DNA of 64,000 nucleotides from positions 1 through 64,000 of the forward strand of contig JBPCPV010000029.1 in NCBI GenBank assembly GCA_050998805.1, written 5' to 3'. The position numbers were made by a program, and so were the translations under genes. This document shows positions 35,831-44,187 of the stretch, in pieces. The notes under the pieces were generated by a model. That model was given only the letters and a program-made list of their open reading frames with translations. It ran no database searches and was not told where the DNA came from. This stretch comes from JAICKM01 sp050998805 (lineage in GTDB: Bacteria > Chloroflexota > Chloroflexia > QHBQ01 > JAICKM01). Positions within the stretch are counted from its first letter, which is position 1. Each line of letters begins with the position of its first letter.

Positions 35831-35860
35831 TTGACAGACCCCGGCCCGGTCAGTTATCCT
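35831..35860 (+). promoter_or_regulatory. Promoter of tRNA-Sec
   Basis: TTGACA (35831-35836) and TATCCT (35855-35860) are 18 bases apart and about 30 bases upstream of the tRNA. Confidence 0.65.
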
Positions 35861-35890
35861 AGATGCACGCCGCGCCGCGAGGCGCAGCGG

Positions 35891-35985
35891 GGGGGTGGTT
35901 GGGTCCCGGTGGGCTCCGCAGTCTTCAAAACTGTCCGGGTGTCGCTAAGAACGGCATCGGTGGGTTCGACTCCCATGCACTCCCG
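35891..35985 (+). tRNA. selC: tRNA-Sec (selenocysteine, anticodon TCA)
   Basis: The 95-base gene folds as bacterial tRNA-Sec. The anticodon arm is GCAGT-CTTCAAA-ACTGT with anticodon TCA. It has a six-base D-stem (GGGTCC/GGGCTC) with a CGGT loop, and a long variable arm with a seven-base stem (GGTGTCG/CGGCATC). The T arm is GTGGG-TTCGACT-CCCAT. The acceptor GGGGGTGG/GCACTCCC pairs at seven of eight positions; the eighth is G opposite G. Discriminator is G and CCA is not encoded in full. It reads UGA as selenocysteine. No selA, selB or selD is in the window. Confidence 0.88.
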
Positions 35986-36015
35986 CCCCCTAAGAACAAT
36001 GCAAAGGACAAGAAA

Positions 36016-36783
36016 ATGAATGAGGAAGAAAAGCATTTCGACTATGAGGGGCTGGGCAAGAAACTGCTGGCATACTGCCGGAAGTATTCTATACCCCCGC
36101 AGCACATCTTCGATATCCTCAATGACCAAAAAGTGATCCCCATGCTGCGCGGCAAAGGGTTGGAATACAGCCTTAGTCTAGTTCTACCTACAGTCCTCGA
36201 TGCGGCTGCCTGGCAAGTAAACAAACTGAACCGCAATGCCCAGCCGGGCATACCAGACGAGGATCTCGAAGTTATTCACAAGCGCACTGGGATCCGGCTC
36301 GTGGTCGAGTCTAAAAGTGCAGTGCGCGGCTCAATGACGCTGGGCACTCGTTCTCGGACCCACAAAGTGCCTCACTTCAAGGTCAAATGCCATCGGAGCC
36401 GGAGCAACAAGAAGCTCGAAACAAATGACCGCTACGCGGAGACGGCTTTTGATGTGCTGGTGAGCAATCCCACAAACGCTCTCTATGCTGGCGCAACAAT
36501 CGGGGAAGAACTGGAGCTAATAGACGATGCTGCGCTTATCGAAGCACTCATGCAGTACTACAATGCAGCAGGTACGTCAACTCTAGTGGAAGCTGCTGCT
36601 GCTGATTGGCGCTTCGTGCTCCCGCCTCGAATTGCTGTGGACGGGTTCATCCCGCGGACACCGGTTGTTCTGCTGACCGGCGACCCGAACTGGCAACCGC
36701 TAAATCAGCTGGAAACCCAACTAACGGCAGTTGTACAGCAACAGGCTGATGCGCGACGGCGGCCGGGTCATAGCTCAAAATAA
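36016..36783 (+). CDS. Putative type II restriction endonuclease
   Basis: The 255-residue protein has no close family I can name. It has a PD-(D/E)XK-like pattern: an acidic residue at about E50 (GKGLE), a second near D83, and E98-S-K100 (LVVESK), followed by a basic HFKVKCHRSRSNKK region. It is convergent with an adenine methyltransferase and overlaps it by 137 bases, a layout typical of type II pairs. Codon use is more AT-rich than neighbours. No promoter is visible in the 30 bases after tRNA-Sec, so it may be read from the tRNA promoter. AAAGGACAAG precedes the ATG. Confidence 0.7.
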   Translation: MNEEEKHFDYEGLGKKLLAYCRKYSIPPQHIFDILNDQKVIPMLRGKGLEYSLSLVLPTVLDAAAWQVNKLNRNAQPGIPDEDLEVIHKRTGIRLVVESKSAVRGSMTLGTRSRTHKVPHFKVKCHRSRSNKKLETNDRYAETAFDVLVSNPTNALYAGATIGEELELIDDAALIEALMQYYNAAGTSTLVEAAAADWRFVLPPRIAVDGFIPRTPVVLLTGDPNWQPLNQLETQLTAVVQQQADARRRPGHSSK

Positions 36784-37615
36784 ACACTTCCCGCCCCATG
36801 TAACGTTTGCCTCGGTCGGTCGTCTTTTTGGTCTGATCATCCGTCCGGTTGATCGTGTAGTTCCACTCTTTGTCCAGCATGGCCGCCGCCCACTGATACA
36901 AGGCGCGGACTTCGGGGCTGTTGTCATACGTAAGCAGGAAGGAGAGGCGGTGGCTGTGCGTGTGCAAAACCTCAGCCAGACGCAGATGATCTGCGCGTGT
37001 GAAGCTGTAAGTGTAAAACTTGTCCTGATCCGCATTAAAGTAGGGCGGGTCTACGAACAAGAACGCTCCGTCAGGAGCCTGCTCGATGGTTTGGGCGAAA
37101 TCCGCACAGGTGATCTGCACATCCTGTAACTTGGCCGAGCAGCGCCGTAGATGACCCGGCCAATTCTTCGGCTGCATACTGTAAATGTCACCATACCCCC
37201 AATAGCAGTTAGGCGCGTTCATAATCCCCGAATAGCTGGTCCGGTTAAGATAGTACCACCGAAAGGCGCGTTCAAGTTCGTTCGTCGGCCTATACACATT
37301 CTTGTAGTAAGTATGATTTTCTTTACTGGCCCCGATCCCATCCAGCAAGGCAATCAATTCCTCCACATGATCCCTTATGTGGATATAGCAATTGACGAGT
37401 TCGGGATCTGCGTCGTTTAGGAGGTTTGTTGCAGCCTTGCTTTTGGCGAAAAAGATCGAACCGCCCCCGGCAAATGGCTCTGCATAGTAGCTGTGCGGAA
37501 TCATTTGCTCCAAAATTAGCTTACGAGCGTAGAACTTACCGCCCGCGTAGCGAAACGGCGAATTGATAGGCACCCTATCAACGGTTGCTCCCTTAGGCTG
37601 GGTTCCGATCGGCAT
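36647..37615 (-). CDS. D12-class DNA adenine methyltransferase (Dam-like)
   Basis: The 322-residue enzyme methylates adenine. It has the D12/Dam arrangement: FRYAGGKFYARKLIL, AdoMet motif AEPFAGGGSIFF (about 45-56), and catalytic DPPYFNADQDKFY (about 189-201), then a C-terminal tail past the core. It should protect DNA from the convergent endonuclease at 36016. It lies 23 bases after a Phd-type gene on the same strand and probably shares its promoter. Its last 45 codons overlap the endonuclease gene. Confidence 0.9.
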   Translation of the reverse strand: MPIGTQPKGATVDRVPINSPFRYAGGKFYARKLILEQMIPHSYYAEPFAGGGSIFFAKSKAATNLLNDADPELVNCYIHIRDHVEELIALLDGIGASKENHTYYKNVYRPTNELERAFRWYYLNRTSYSGIMNAPNCYWGYGDIYSMQPKNWPGHLRRCSAKLQDVQITCADFAQTIEQAPDGAFLFVDPPYFNADQDKFYTYSFTRADHLRLAEVLHTHSHRLSFLLTYDNSPEVRALYQWAAAMLDKEWNYTINRTDDQTKKTTDRGKRYMGREVFILSYDPAAVAHQPVAVQLPLVGFPADLAVASSGRRSAEQPVSAG

Positions 37616-37638
37616 CGTTGTGTACTCCCGGACGATCT

Positions 37639-37902
37639 TTAGCGTTGAGTACTTGTAGCGTTAGCAGGCTCGATTACCTCGCCCAAACTGTAAACTGGGC
37701 TAAGTTCCTTTAGCACGGAAGCAAAATCCTGGCGCTGTGTCTCGTTATTGAGCAACTCTATGAAGTCCTCGAAACTCAGCACAACAGCCTGCGGTGTGCC
37801 GCGCCGTTTGACAATGTAGCGCGTGCGCGTACGCACCACATCATCGAGGACCTGCCCGAAGTTGTTCTGTGCATCAGTTGAGCTGACAGTCTTGGTAGCC
37901 AT
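37639..37902 (-). CDS. Phd/YefM-family DNA-binding protein, no adjacent toxin
   Basis: The 87-residue protein has the Phd/YefM N-terminal fold (SSTDAQNNFGQVLDDVVRTR, IVKRRGTPQAVVLSFEDFIE). The usual toxin partner is not adjacent; the next gene is the methyltransferase. Phd proteins repress their own promoter, and a palindrome lies just downstream of the -10 box here. It may therefore regulate the methyltransferase. That would be like the C proteins of restriction systems, but this is inference. Confidence 0.85.
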   Translation of the reverse strand: MATKTVSSTDAQNNFGQVLDDVVRTRTRYIVKRRGTPQAVVLSFEDFIELLNNETQRQDFASVLKELSPVYSLGEVIEPANATSTQR

Positions 37903-37917
37903 CCATCTTATCCAATC

Positions 37918-37962
37918 TAGCTAACTTAGCTATATTATAGCAGACGTTAGGCGTTCTGTCAA
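37918..37962 (-). promoter_or_regulatory. Consensus promoter and palindromic operator of the Phd-methyltransferase operon
   Basis: On the minus strand TTGACA (37957-37962) and TATAAT (37934-37939) are 17 bases apart, both exact consensus. The palindrome TAGCTAA-C-TTAGCTA (37918-37932) overlaps the expected start site, as an autorepressor site would. Confidence 0.75.
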
Positions 37963-37992
37963 TACCTTTCTCCCGGCAAAACAGCTCGCCCT

Positions 37993-39540
37993 CTACTTGT
38001 GTACCGGCGTGAAGAGGTCGGCCAGCCGGTGCGCTGTGAGATTTCTCCCTTCCGACACGATCAGCCAATCACCGGCGATTGCCACTCTCCTATAGCCGCC
38101 AGCCCTCGGTCCTAACAGCCGCATCGGAATGCGATCAGTCAGTTTCATTCCCCAGACTTCTCCATTGAGACCCCCAGCGTAAGCCGTCCAAACGACGGTG
38201 TTACCACGGATCGCTGCGCTGGATCCCTTCCCGCCGGGCAGAGGCGTTGTAGCCCCGGTGTCGAGGTTGATGAGCAGAGTAGGGTTGGGAGAGTCAGCCC
38301 ACACCAAATAATGGCCCGAGAGTATGGAAGACCCGAAAAGAGCGCACTGGCCTGTCGTTTGCTGCGCGGCGGTTTGTACCTGGCCGGTCGAGCGCCTTAG
38401 GTAATGGAGGTCGCAATCCAGTCCAGCACCGTATTCAGTCCAGGCAAAGTATTCATCACTGACAGCAATGCCGTATCCAGCTGGCCGAGCAGAAGCGACG
38501 ACGCTGGTCGTATTGGTATCAAGGTCTTTCATAACCAAGCGGGTATTTGGTCCGCTGTCCTCAAACCACGCGACGGTTCTGCCGACGATAGTAGGGGCGA
38601 AATCCCCCAAAGCGATGGTGAAGGTAATCCCGGTGTCGAGGTCTTCCCCCAGGACGGCACCATTTCCATCTGCCCAGACGATTGTAGAGCCTGAAACCGA
38701 GTAAGAGAGATATACAACCGACCGGTTAGCAGCTATGGGTTTGGTGTGCTGGCTATTACGAACGTCTACAGCGTAGAGTTTCTCATTCGGATGCTCGCTG
38801 TATGGAGAGTCTTCTATCCAAGCCAAATAGGTGTTCGACCCGACAGGCCCGCCCTGTGCCAGCCCCTGTTCCGCCGGCGGCGGAAGCGTCACCGTGCCGT
38901 AGCGTGTGCGCTGCTGGTACGTGCCGAGCTGGGTCAGCAGCACTTCGTATGGCGTGCCGGCGTTTTCGGGGTGTAGCTCGAACGCGGCGCGCTCGAAATA
39001 TTGTACGGTGTAGGGCTTGTTGTCGAGGTCGCTGACCTCGGTGAACTCATCGGAGATCGGGTAGCCCTGCTGGGCGAGTCCGCCGTGAGCCTCCCAGTAG
39101 CGCCGGAAGAAGCCGCCGACGGTGTGGCCAGTCTGTGGGAAGTAGCGCGGTGCCTCGGACGATGCGTGCTGGTCGGGAGCGCCGTCGGGACCGTAGTACT
39201 CTCGGTAGCGGTAGTCGCCAAGCAGCGACGGCAGTACCTCGAACGGGGTGCCTGCGTTCTCAGGGTGGGATTCGAGGACGGCGCGCTCGAAGTACTGGAC
39301 GGTGTAAGGCTGTCCGTCAGTATCCGAGGTTTCGATGAGGGGGTCGCTGATGGGGTAGCCGAGTTGGGTGAGGCCGCCGTGGGACTGCCAGAAGGAGAGG
39401 AAGCTGCCTGAGACTGTGTGGCCGGTTTCGGGGAAGGTGCGGGAGGCAGGTTGGGCCGTAGCCGGAGGGACCGAGGCCGGTGGGAGCGCCAACAGCGCGA
39501 GCAGCAGCAACGTTCTCGTACGGCCAAAGCAAAGAGCCAT
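37993..39540 (-). CDS. Exported repeat protein with two HGGLxQxGYPISD domains and beta-propeller
   Basis: The 515-residue protein has a signal peptide (LLLLALLALPPASVPPATA). Two tandem copies of a roughly 75-residue domain follow, each with FPETGHTVSG/FPQTGHTVGG, HGGLTQLGYPISD/HGGLAQQGYPISD and PYTVQYFERA. A C-terminal beta-propeller of short repeats follows (for example VVYLSYSVSGSTIVWADGNG, GHYLVWADSPNP). These repeats are characteristic of Chloroflexota exported proteins; function is unknown. I start at 39540, where AAGGAGG lies upstream, 36 codons inside the longest frame. Confidence 0.82.
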   Translation of the reverse strand: MALCFGRTRTLLLLALLALPPASVPPATAQPASRTFPETGHTVSGSFLSFWQSHGGLTQLGYPISDPLIETSDTDGQPYTVQYFERAVLESHPENAGTPFEVLPSLLGDYRYREYYGPDGAPDQHASSEAPRYFPQTGHTVGGFFRRYWEAHGGLAQQGYPISDEFTEVSDLDNKPYTVQYFERAAFELHPENAGTPYEVLLTQLGTYQQRTRYGTVTLPPPAEQGLAQGGPVGSNTYLAWIEDSPYSEHPNEKLYAVDVRNSQHTKPIAANRSVVYLSYSVSGSTIVWADGNGAVLGEDLDTGITFTIALGDFAPTIVGRTVAWFEDSGPNTRLVMKDLDTNTTSVVASARPAGYGIAVSDEYFAWTEYGAGLDCDLHYLRRSTGQVQTAAQQTTGQCALFGSSILSGHYLVWADSPNPTLLINLDTGATTPLPGGKGSSAAIRGNTVVWTAYAGGLNGEVWGMKLTDRIPMRLLGPRAGGYRRVAIAGDWLIVSEGRNLTAHRLADLFTPVHK

Positions 39541-39592
39541 ATCCAACCGAGGGCCTCCTTGCCTAATAATACCCCCATAGCCGCACGCGGGT

Positions 39593-40507
39593 TCACAGCC
39601 CCGCGAACAGATCGCGCTCCCGCTTGCGTCCAGACGGCGGCAGGGCACGGGTGAACTGCTCGCGGCCCATCAGCAGGCGGCGCATCGGGCGCGGCAGCCG
39701 CATCAACCCCGCCATGCCCCCCAACTGGCTCGCGTGACAGAGGCGAGCGCGGTCCATCTGCTCGGTCCACGCGCCGCAGGCGACGACCGCCGTCACCGGC
39801 GTCGCCTCCTCCACCACGCGCACGAGGTCCACATCTGCGTTCTCTCCGAACCGTCGCGGGTCGCGCCTCAGCAGGCGCATCATGGCGACTGAGAGCCGAA
39901 GGAAGCCTGTGCCGAGCGTCGAGTAGTAGAGCTTGGCTGGTCGCCAGGGGGATAGTCCGGCGGCGATCTGTTCGGGATAGAGCACGGGGTCTGCGGCGGC
40001 GTCGAAGGCCGGGCCGACAGCCTGGTGGATATAGATGTGGTCCGGGTGGCCGTAGCCGCCGTATGGAGGGAAGGTGAGCACGACCTGCGGCCGCAGCGCG
40101 CGTATCAGCGCGACCACCTGCCCCGTGACCTGCCGGAGAGGTGCCTGCACCAGCGCGGCAGGGTTGGCGTTGTCGGGAGAACCCGGCATGCCCGAGTCGC
40201 GGTAGCCGAGGTAATGCACCGCCCGCAGCCCTAGCGCCCGCGCCGCGCAGTCCAGCTCCGCCGTCCGCAGCGCGCCTATGTCGGCATGGCCTTCGAGGAA
40301 GCCGGGTGCCACGGTGCCGCACTCGCCGCGTGTGGCGCAAGCGTAATGCACGTCCACGCCCTCCGCCGCATAGCGGGCGATGGTCCCCGCGTTGCCGAAG
40401 CTCTCGTCGTCAGGGTGCGCGTACACGACGAGCAGCCTCAGCTCCGCTGCCGGTTCGCCGAACCAATGCGATTCGATGCCGTACTCTGAGAAGTCGGGTC
40501 TGTTCAT
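39593..40507 (-). CDS. PIG-L/LmbE-family N-acetyl deacetylase
   Basis: The 304-residue zinc deacetylase has the AHPDDE motif (VVYAHPDDESFGNAGTIARY) and the later GHPDHIYIHQAV, giving the zinc ligands. It resembles MshB/Mca-type enzymes of mycothiol and bacillithiol metabolism, and other sugar deacetylases; the substrate cannot be assigned. TATAAT ends six bases before the ATG with no Shine-Dalgarno, so the message is probably leaderless. Confidence 0.9.
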   Translation of the reverse strand: MNRPDFSEYGIESHWFGEPAAELRLLVVYAHPDDESFGNAGTIARYAAEGVDVHYACATRGECGTVAPGFLEGHADIGALRTAELDCAARALGLRAVHYLGYRDSGMPGSPDNANPAALVQAPLRQVTGQVVALIRALRPQVVLTFPPYGGYGHPDHIYIHQAVGPAFDAAADPVLYPEQIAAGLSPWRPAKLYYSTLGTGFLRLSVAMMRLLRRDPRRFGENADVDLVRVVEEATPVTAVVACGAWTEQMDRARLCHASQLGGMAGLMRLPRPMRRLLMGREQFTRALPPSGRKRERDLFAGL

Positions 40508-40513
40508 GGGCGT

Positions 40514-40522
40514 ATTATAGCA
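40514..40522 (-). promoter_or_regulatory. Extended -10 promoter of the PIG-L gene
   Basis: On the minus strand TGCTATAAT is an extended -10 box, with TATAAT at 40514-40519. There is no good -35 box. Six bases (ACGCCC) separate it from the ATG. Confidence 0.6.
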
Positions 40523-40635
40523 CGGGCGCGAGCTTTCAGCTTTCGTGTTTTTCGTGGATCGGCTTAATACGGCTGTGGACCGATGTGGAGAGGCGCTCGG
40601 ATCGGGTAGTATATAGATAAGGAGGGTGAGATTAA

Positions 40636-42381
40636 GTGCAGATCAGCGTAAAACAGCAAGGCTCATTGCTCGTCACGTACCTGCGCCCGCAGAAGCGCAA
40701 GGTCGGGCTGCTGGCTGCGCTGCTTTTCGGCAACATCGGCCTACAGCTCGTCAACCCGCAGATATTGCGCGGCTTCCTCGACGCCGCCCTCGCCGGCAGG
40801 CCGCTCGATGCGCTGGTCTGGGCGGGCGTGGCCTTCGTGGTCATCGCGCTGCTCGCGCAGTTGGCCGCGGTGGCCGAGACCTACGTCGCTGAGGATGTCG
40901 GCTGGACGGCCACGAACCGGCTGCGGGCCGACCTGACCGCCCACCTCCTGCGGCTCGATATGGGCTTCCACAACGCCCGCACCCCCGGCGAACTCCTCGA
41001 ACGGGTGGACGGCGACGTGACCGCGCTATCGAACTTCCTCTCCCGCTTTGTGCTCATGCTGGCCGGCAACCTGCTGCTGCTGATCGGCGTGCTCGTCTTA
41101 CTCTTCCGCGAAGATTGGCGCGCTGGCCTCGGCATGTCGGCCTTCGCGTGCGTCGCCGTTTTCGTCTTGAGCCGCAGTAGGCGGATCGGGGTCGAAGCCG
41201 CCGCCGGTGAGCGCCAGGCGAGCGCGGTGCTCTACGGCTTCATCGAGGAGCGGCTCTCCGGCCTCAACGACATCCGCGCCAACGGTGCCGTGAACTATGT
41301 GATGCGCCGCCTCTATGAGCCGATGCGCGAGGTCTACAACAAGGGCCGCCGCGCCTTCATGTTGGAATCGGTCATGGTGGTGATCAGCGTCGGCCTCTGG
41401 ACCTTCGGCTACATGTTCGCACTGGCGATCGGCGCGTACCTCTACAAGGCCGGTGCCATCAGCCTCGGCACCGTCTACCTGCTCATCGCCTACACCGAGA
41501 CACTGCGCCGCCCGCTCGACCAGATCACCGACCAGCTAAAGGAGTTCCAGAAGGCGACGGCAGGCACGGCGCGCATCCAGGAGTTATACGCCACGACCAG
41601 CGCGATCAACGATGGGCCGGGGGCCGACCTGCCGTGCGGCCCGTTGTCGGTCGCGTTCGAGGATGTGGGCTTCGGCTACAAGGCCGGTGAGCCGGTGCTG
41701 CACGATGTCGGCTTCGCGCTCGGCGAGGGCCGTGTGCTTGGCGTTGTCGGGCGCACCGGCTCCGGCAAGACGACCCTCAGCCGCCTGCTGCTCCGCCTCT
41801 ACGAGCCGACCTCCGGGCGGATCACCCTCGGCGGCGTGGACATACGCAGACTGAAGCTCGACTACCTGCGCGAGCATATCGGCGTGGTGACCCAAGATGT
41901 GCAGCTCTTCCGCGCCAGCGTCCGCGACAACCTCACGCTCTTCGACGACAGGATCGACGACGGGCGGATAATCGCCGTCCTCTACGACCTCGGCCTCGGA
42001 CGCTGGTATGAGCGCCTGCCCGACGGACTCGACAGCGAACTCGAGGCCGGGGGAGGAGGGCTGTCTGCCGGACAGGCCCAGCTGCTCGCCTTCGCCCGTG
42101 TCTTCTTGCGCGACCCCGGCCTGGTCATCCTCGACGAGGCTTCCTCGCGGCTCGACCCTGCGACCGAGCGACTGATCGAGCACGCTGTGGACCGGCTGCT
42201 CGACGGACGCACCGCGATCATCATCGCCCATCGCCTCGGCACGCTGGACCGCGCCGACGAGATACTCGTGCTCGACGGGGGGCGAATCCAGGAGTACGGC
42301 AGCCGCGCCGACTTCGTGCGCGACCCCGGCTCGCGCTTCTACCAACTGCTGCGGACCGCGCTCGAGGAGGTGGCGTCATGA
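40636..42381 (+). CDS. ABC exporter subunit 1 (fused membrane and ATPase domains)
   Basis: The 581-residue half-transporter has a six-helix membrane domain (about 15-310) and a nucleotide-binding domain. The latter has Walker A GRTGSGKTTLSR, signature LSAGQ (the usual second G is A), Walker B LVILDEASSRLD with the catalytic Glu, and the H-loop AHRLG. It should pair with the next gene, whose start overlaps its stop by four bases. Substrate is unknown. Start GTG with GGAGGGT about six bases upstream. Confidence 0.92.
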   Translation: MQISVKQQGSLLVTYLRPQKRKVGLLAALLFGNIGLQLVNPQILRGFLDAALAGRPLDALVWAGVAFVVIALLAQLAAVAETYVAEDVGWTATNRLRADLTAHLLRLDMGFHNARTPGELLERVDGDVTALSNFLSRFVLMLAGNLLLLIGVLVLLFREDWRAGLGMSAFACVAVFVLSRSRRIGVEAAAGERQASAVLYGFIEERLSGLNDIRANGAVNYVMRRLYEPMREVYNKGRRAFMLESVMVVISVGLWTFGYMFALAIGAYLYKAGAISLGTVYLLIAYTETLRRPLDQITDQLKEFQKATAGTARIQELYATTSAINDGPGADLPCGPLSVAFEDVGFGYKAGEPVLHDVGFALGEGRVLGVVGRTGSGKTTLSRLLLRLYEPTSGRITLGGVDIRRLKLDYLREHIGVVTQDVQLFRASVRDNLTLFDDRIDDGRIIAVLYDLGLGRWYERLPDGLDSELEAGGGGLSAGQAQLLAFARVFLRDPGLVILDEASSRLDPATERLIEHAVDRLLDGRTAIIIAHRLGTLDRADEILVLDGGRIQEYGSRADFVRDPGSRFYQLLRTALEEVAS

Positions 42382-44180
42382 GCACCGGACGCTTGAGCTG
42401 GCGGCTAGCAGGCTACCGGCCCTGGATCTACCTGGTGAACCACATACTCTGGGCACTCTTCTTCATCGTGCCCCTGGCCTACGGCCTCGTGCTGAAGACC
42501 TTCTTCGACGTGCTCGCCGGGAAAGGGCCGTCTGGCTGGGATGTCTGGACGCTGATCGGGATTTTCCTGCTCGCCGAGGCTGTGCGTATGACCTCGTTCT
42601 GCGTGTCGCTCTACACGTTCGGTTTTTTCTGGTTCTCGGTGCAGTCGCTCTTGCGGAAGAACCTGCTGGCGCGGATCGTCGGTGGGCGTCACGCGCTGCC
42701 GGAATCGCCGGGCCAGGTGGTGAGCCGCTTCCGTGACGATGTGGAGGACGTAGCCGGCTACCTCGATGTCTGGATCGACACGGTCTCGCAGGTGGTCTTC
42801 GCGGTCTTGGCGCTGATCGTTATGGTGCAGATCAACGCCTGGGTAGCGTTCGGCGTCTTCCTACCGCTCGTCACGGTGATCACCCTGGTGAACGCCTTCA
42901 GCGGGCGGATCAAGCGGCTCCGCTCCGACAGCCGCAAGGCAGGGGCGCGCGTTACCGGCTTCCTCGCCGAAATCTTCGGTGGGGTGCAGGCTGTCAAGAT
43001 CGCAGGGGCCGAGAGCCGCACGGTCGGCCACTTTGCCGGCATCAACGAGGCCCGCCGCAGGGCTGCGCTCCGCGACAGCCTCTTCACCCAGATGCTCGAA
43101 ACCTTCAACATGAACACCGCGAACCTGGCGACCGGCGCGGTCCTGATCCTCGCCGCAGGCAGCATGAGGAGCGGCGCGTTCAGCGTCGGCGACTTCGCTC
43201 TCTTCGTGAGCTACCTGACGACGAGCATGAGCCTGCCGCGCATCACGGGGCGGATGCTGGCCCGCCACAAGCAGGCCGGAGTTGCCTTCGACCGCATGGC
43301 TATGCTCATCGGCGGCGCACCGGCGACCGCGCTGGTCGAGCACGGCCCCGTCTACTCCAGAGGCCCCTACCCCGAAGTGCCCTACACGCCTAAGACCGAG
43401 GCCGACCGCCTGTACAGCCTCGAAGCTGCCAGCCTTTCCTACCGCTACCCAGGCAGCACGCACGGAGTAGAAGGGATAGATCTGCGGGTGGGGCGTGGGC
43501 AGTTCGTGGTGATCACCGGGCGCGTGGGAGCGGGCAAGACCACGCTCTTGCAGACCCTGCTCGGCCTGCTCCCCTCTGACGCGGGCGAGATCCGCTGGAA
43601 CGGCGAGGCGGTGAACGACCCTGCGGCCCTGCTAGTGCCTCCGCGCTGCGCCTACACTCCCCAGGTGCCCCGCCTGTTCAGCGAGTCGCTGCGGGACAAC
43701 GTCCTCATGGGCCTGCCCGAAGATCGAGCCTCGCTCGATTTGGCGCTTTCCCTGGCGGTGCTCGACCGCGACGTGGCCGAAATGGAGCAAGGGCCGTCCA
43801 CGCTGGTCGGCCCGCGCGGGGTGCGGCTCTCCGGCGGGCAGATGCAGCGGGTGGCGGCGGCGCGCATGTTCGTCCGCGACCCCGAGCTGATAGTCTGCGA
43901 CGACCTCTCCAGCGCCCTCGATGTGGAGACCGAGCGAATACTCTGGGAGGGGCTTTTCGCGCACGGCGAGGCGACCTGCCTGGTGGTTTCCCACCGCCGC
44001 GCCGCCCTGCGCCGGGCCGACCGGATCATCGTCCTGAAAGACGGGCGGATCGAAGCCGAAGGCAAGCTGGACGATCTGCTTGCTGGCTGCGAGGAGATGC
44101 GGCGGCTCTGGGCCGGCGAGACCGAGCCGGATGCCGAGGCCGAAGAGTTGCGGGTGCCTGAGGCTTACGCCGTTCGCTGA
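42378..44180 (+). CDS. ABC exporter subunit 2 (fused membrane and ATPase domains)
   Basis: The 600-residue partner has a membrane domain (about 15-310) and a nucleotide-binding domain. Walker A is GRVGAGKTTLLQ and the signature LSGGQ is canonical. Walker B is LIVCDDLSSALD, with Asp in place of the catalytic Glu, and the H-loop is SHRRA. In a heterodimer, this subunit's Walker B meets the LSAGQ of subunit 1, giving one degenerate and one canonical ATP site, as in known heterodimeric exporters. Confidence 0.92.
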   Translation: MSTGRLSWRLAGYRPWIYLVNHILWALFFIVPLAYGLVLKTFFDVLAGKGPSGWDVWTLIGIFLLAEAVRMTSFCVSLYTFGFFWFSVQSLLRKNLLARIVGGRHALPESPGQVVSRFRDDVEDVAGYLDVWIDTVSQVVFAVLALIVMVQINAWVAFGVFLPLVTVITLVNAFSGRIKRLRSDSRKAGARVTGFLAEIFGGVQAVKIAGAESRTVGHFAGINEARRRAALRDSLFTQMLETFNMNTANLATGAVLILAAGSMRSGAFSVGDFALFVSYLTTSMSLPRITGRMLARHKQAGVAFDRMAMLIGGAPATALVEHGPVYSRGPYPEVPYTPKTEADRLYSLEAASLSYRYPGSTHGVEGIDLRVGRGQFVVITGRVGAGKTTLLQTLLGLLPSDAGEIRWNGEAVNDPAALLVPPRCAYTPQVPRLFSESLRDNVLMGLPEDRASLDLALSLAVLDRDVAEMEQGPSTLVGPRGVRLSGGQMQRVAAARMFVRDPELIVCDDLSSALDVETERILWEGLFAHGEATCLVVSHRRAALRRADRIIVLKDGRIEAEGKLDDLLAGCEEMRRLWAGETEPDAEAEELRVPEAYAVR

Positions 44181-44187
44181 TCTGGTG

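Noticed and set aside
37903..37990. Attachment-site repeat of the tRNA-Sec 3' end at the far side of the restriction island
   Set aside because: I found no stretch resembling the T-arm and acceptor of the tRNA in this gap.
38934..40340. A 468-codon minus-strand frame
   Set aside because: It crosses the exported repeat protein and PIG-L genes in a third frame and has Arg/Pro/Ser-rich shadow composition.
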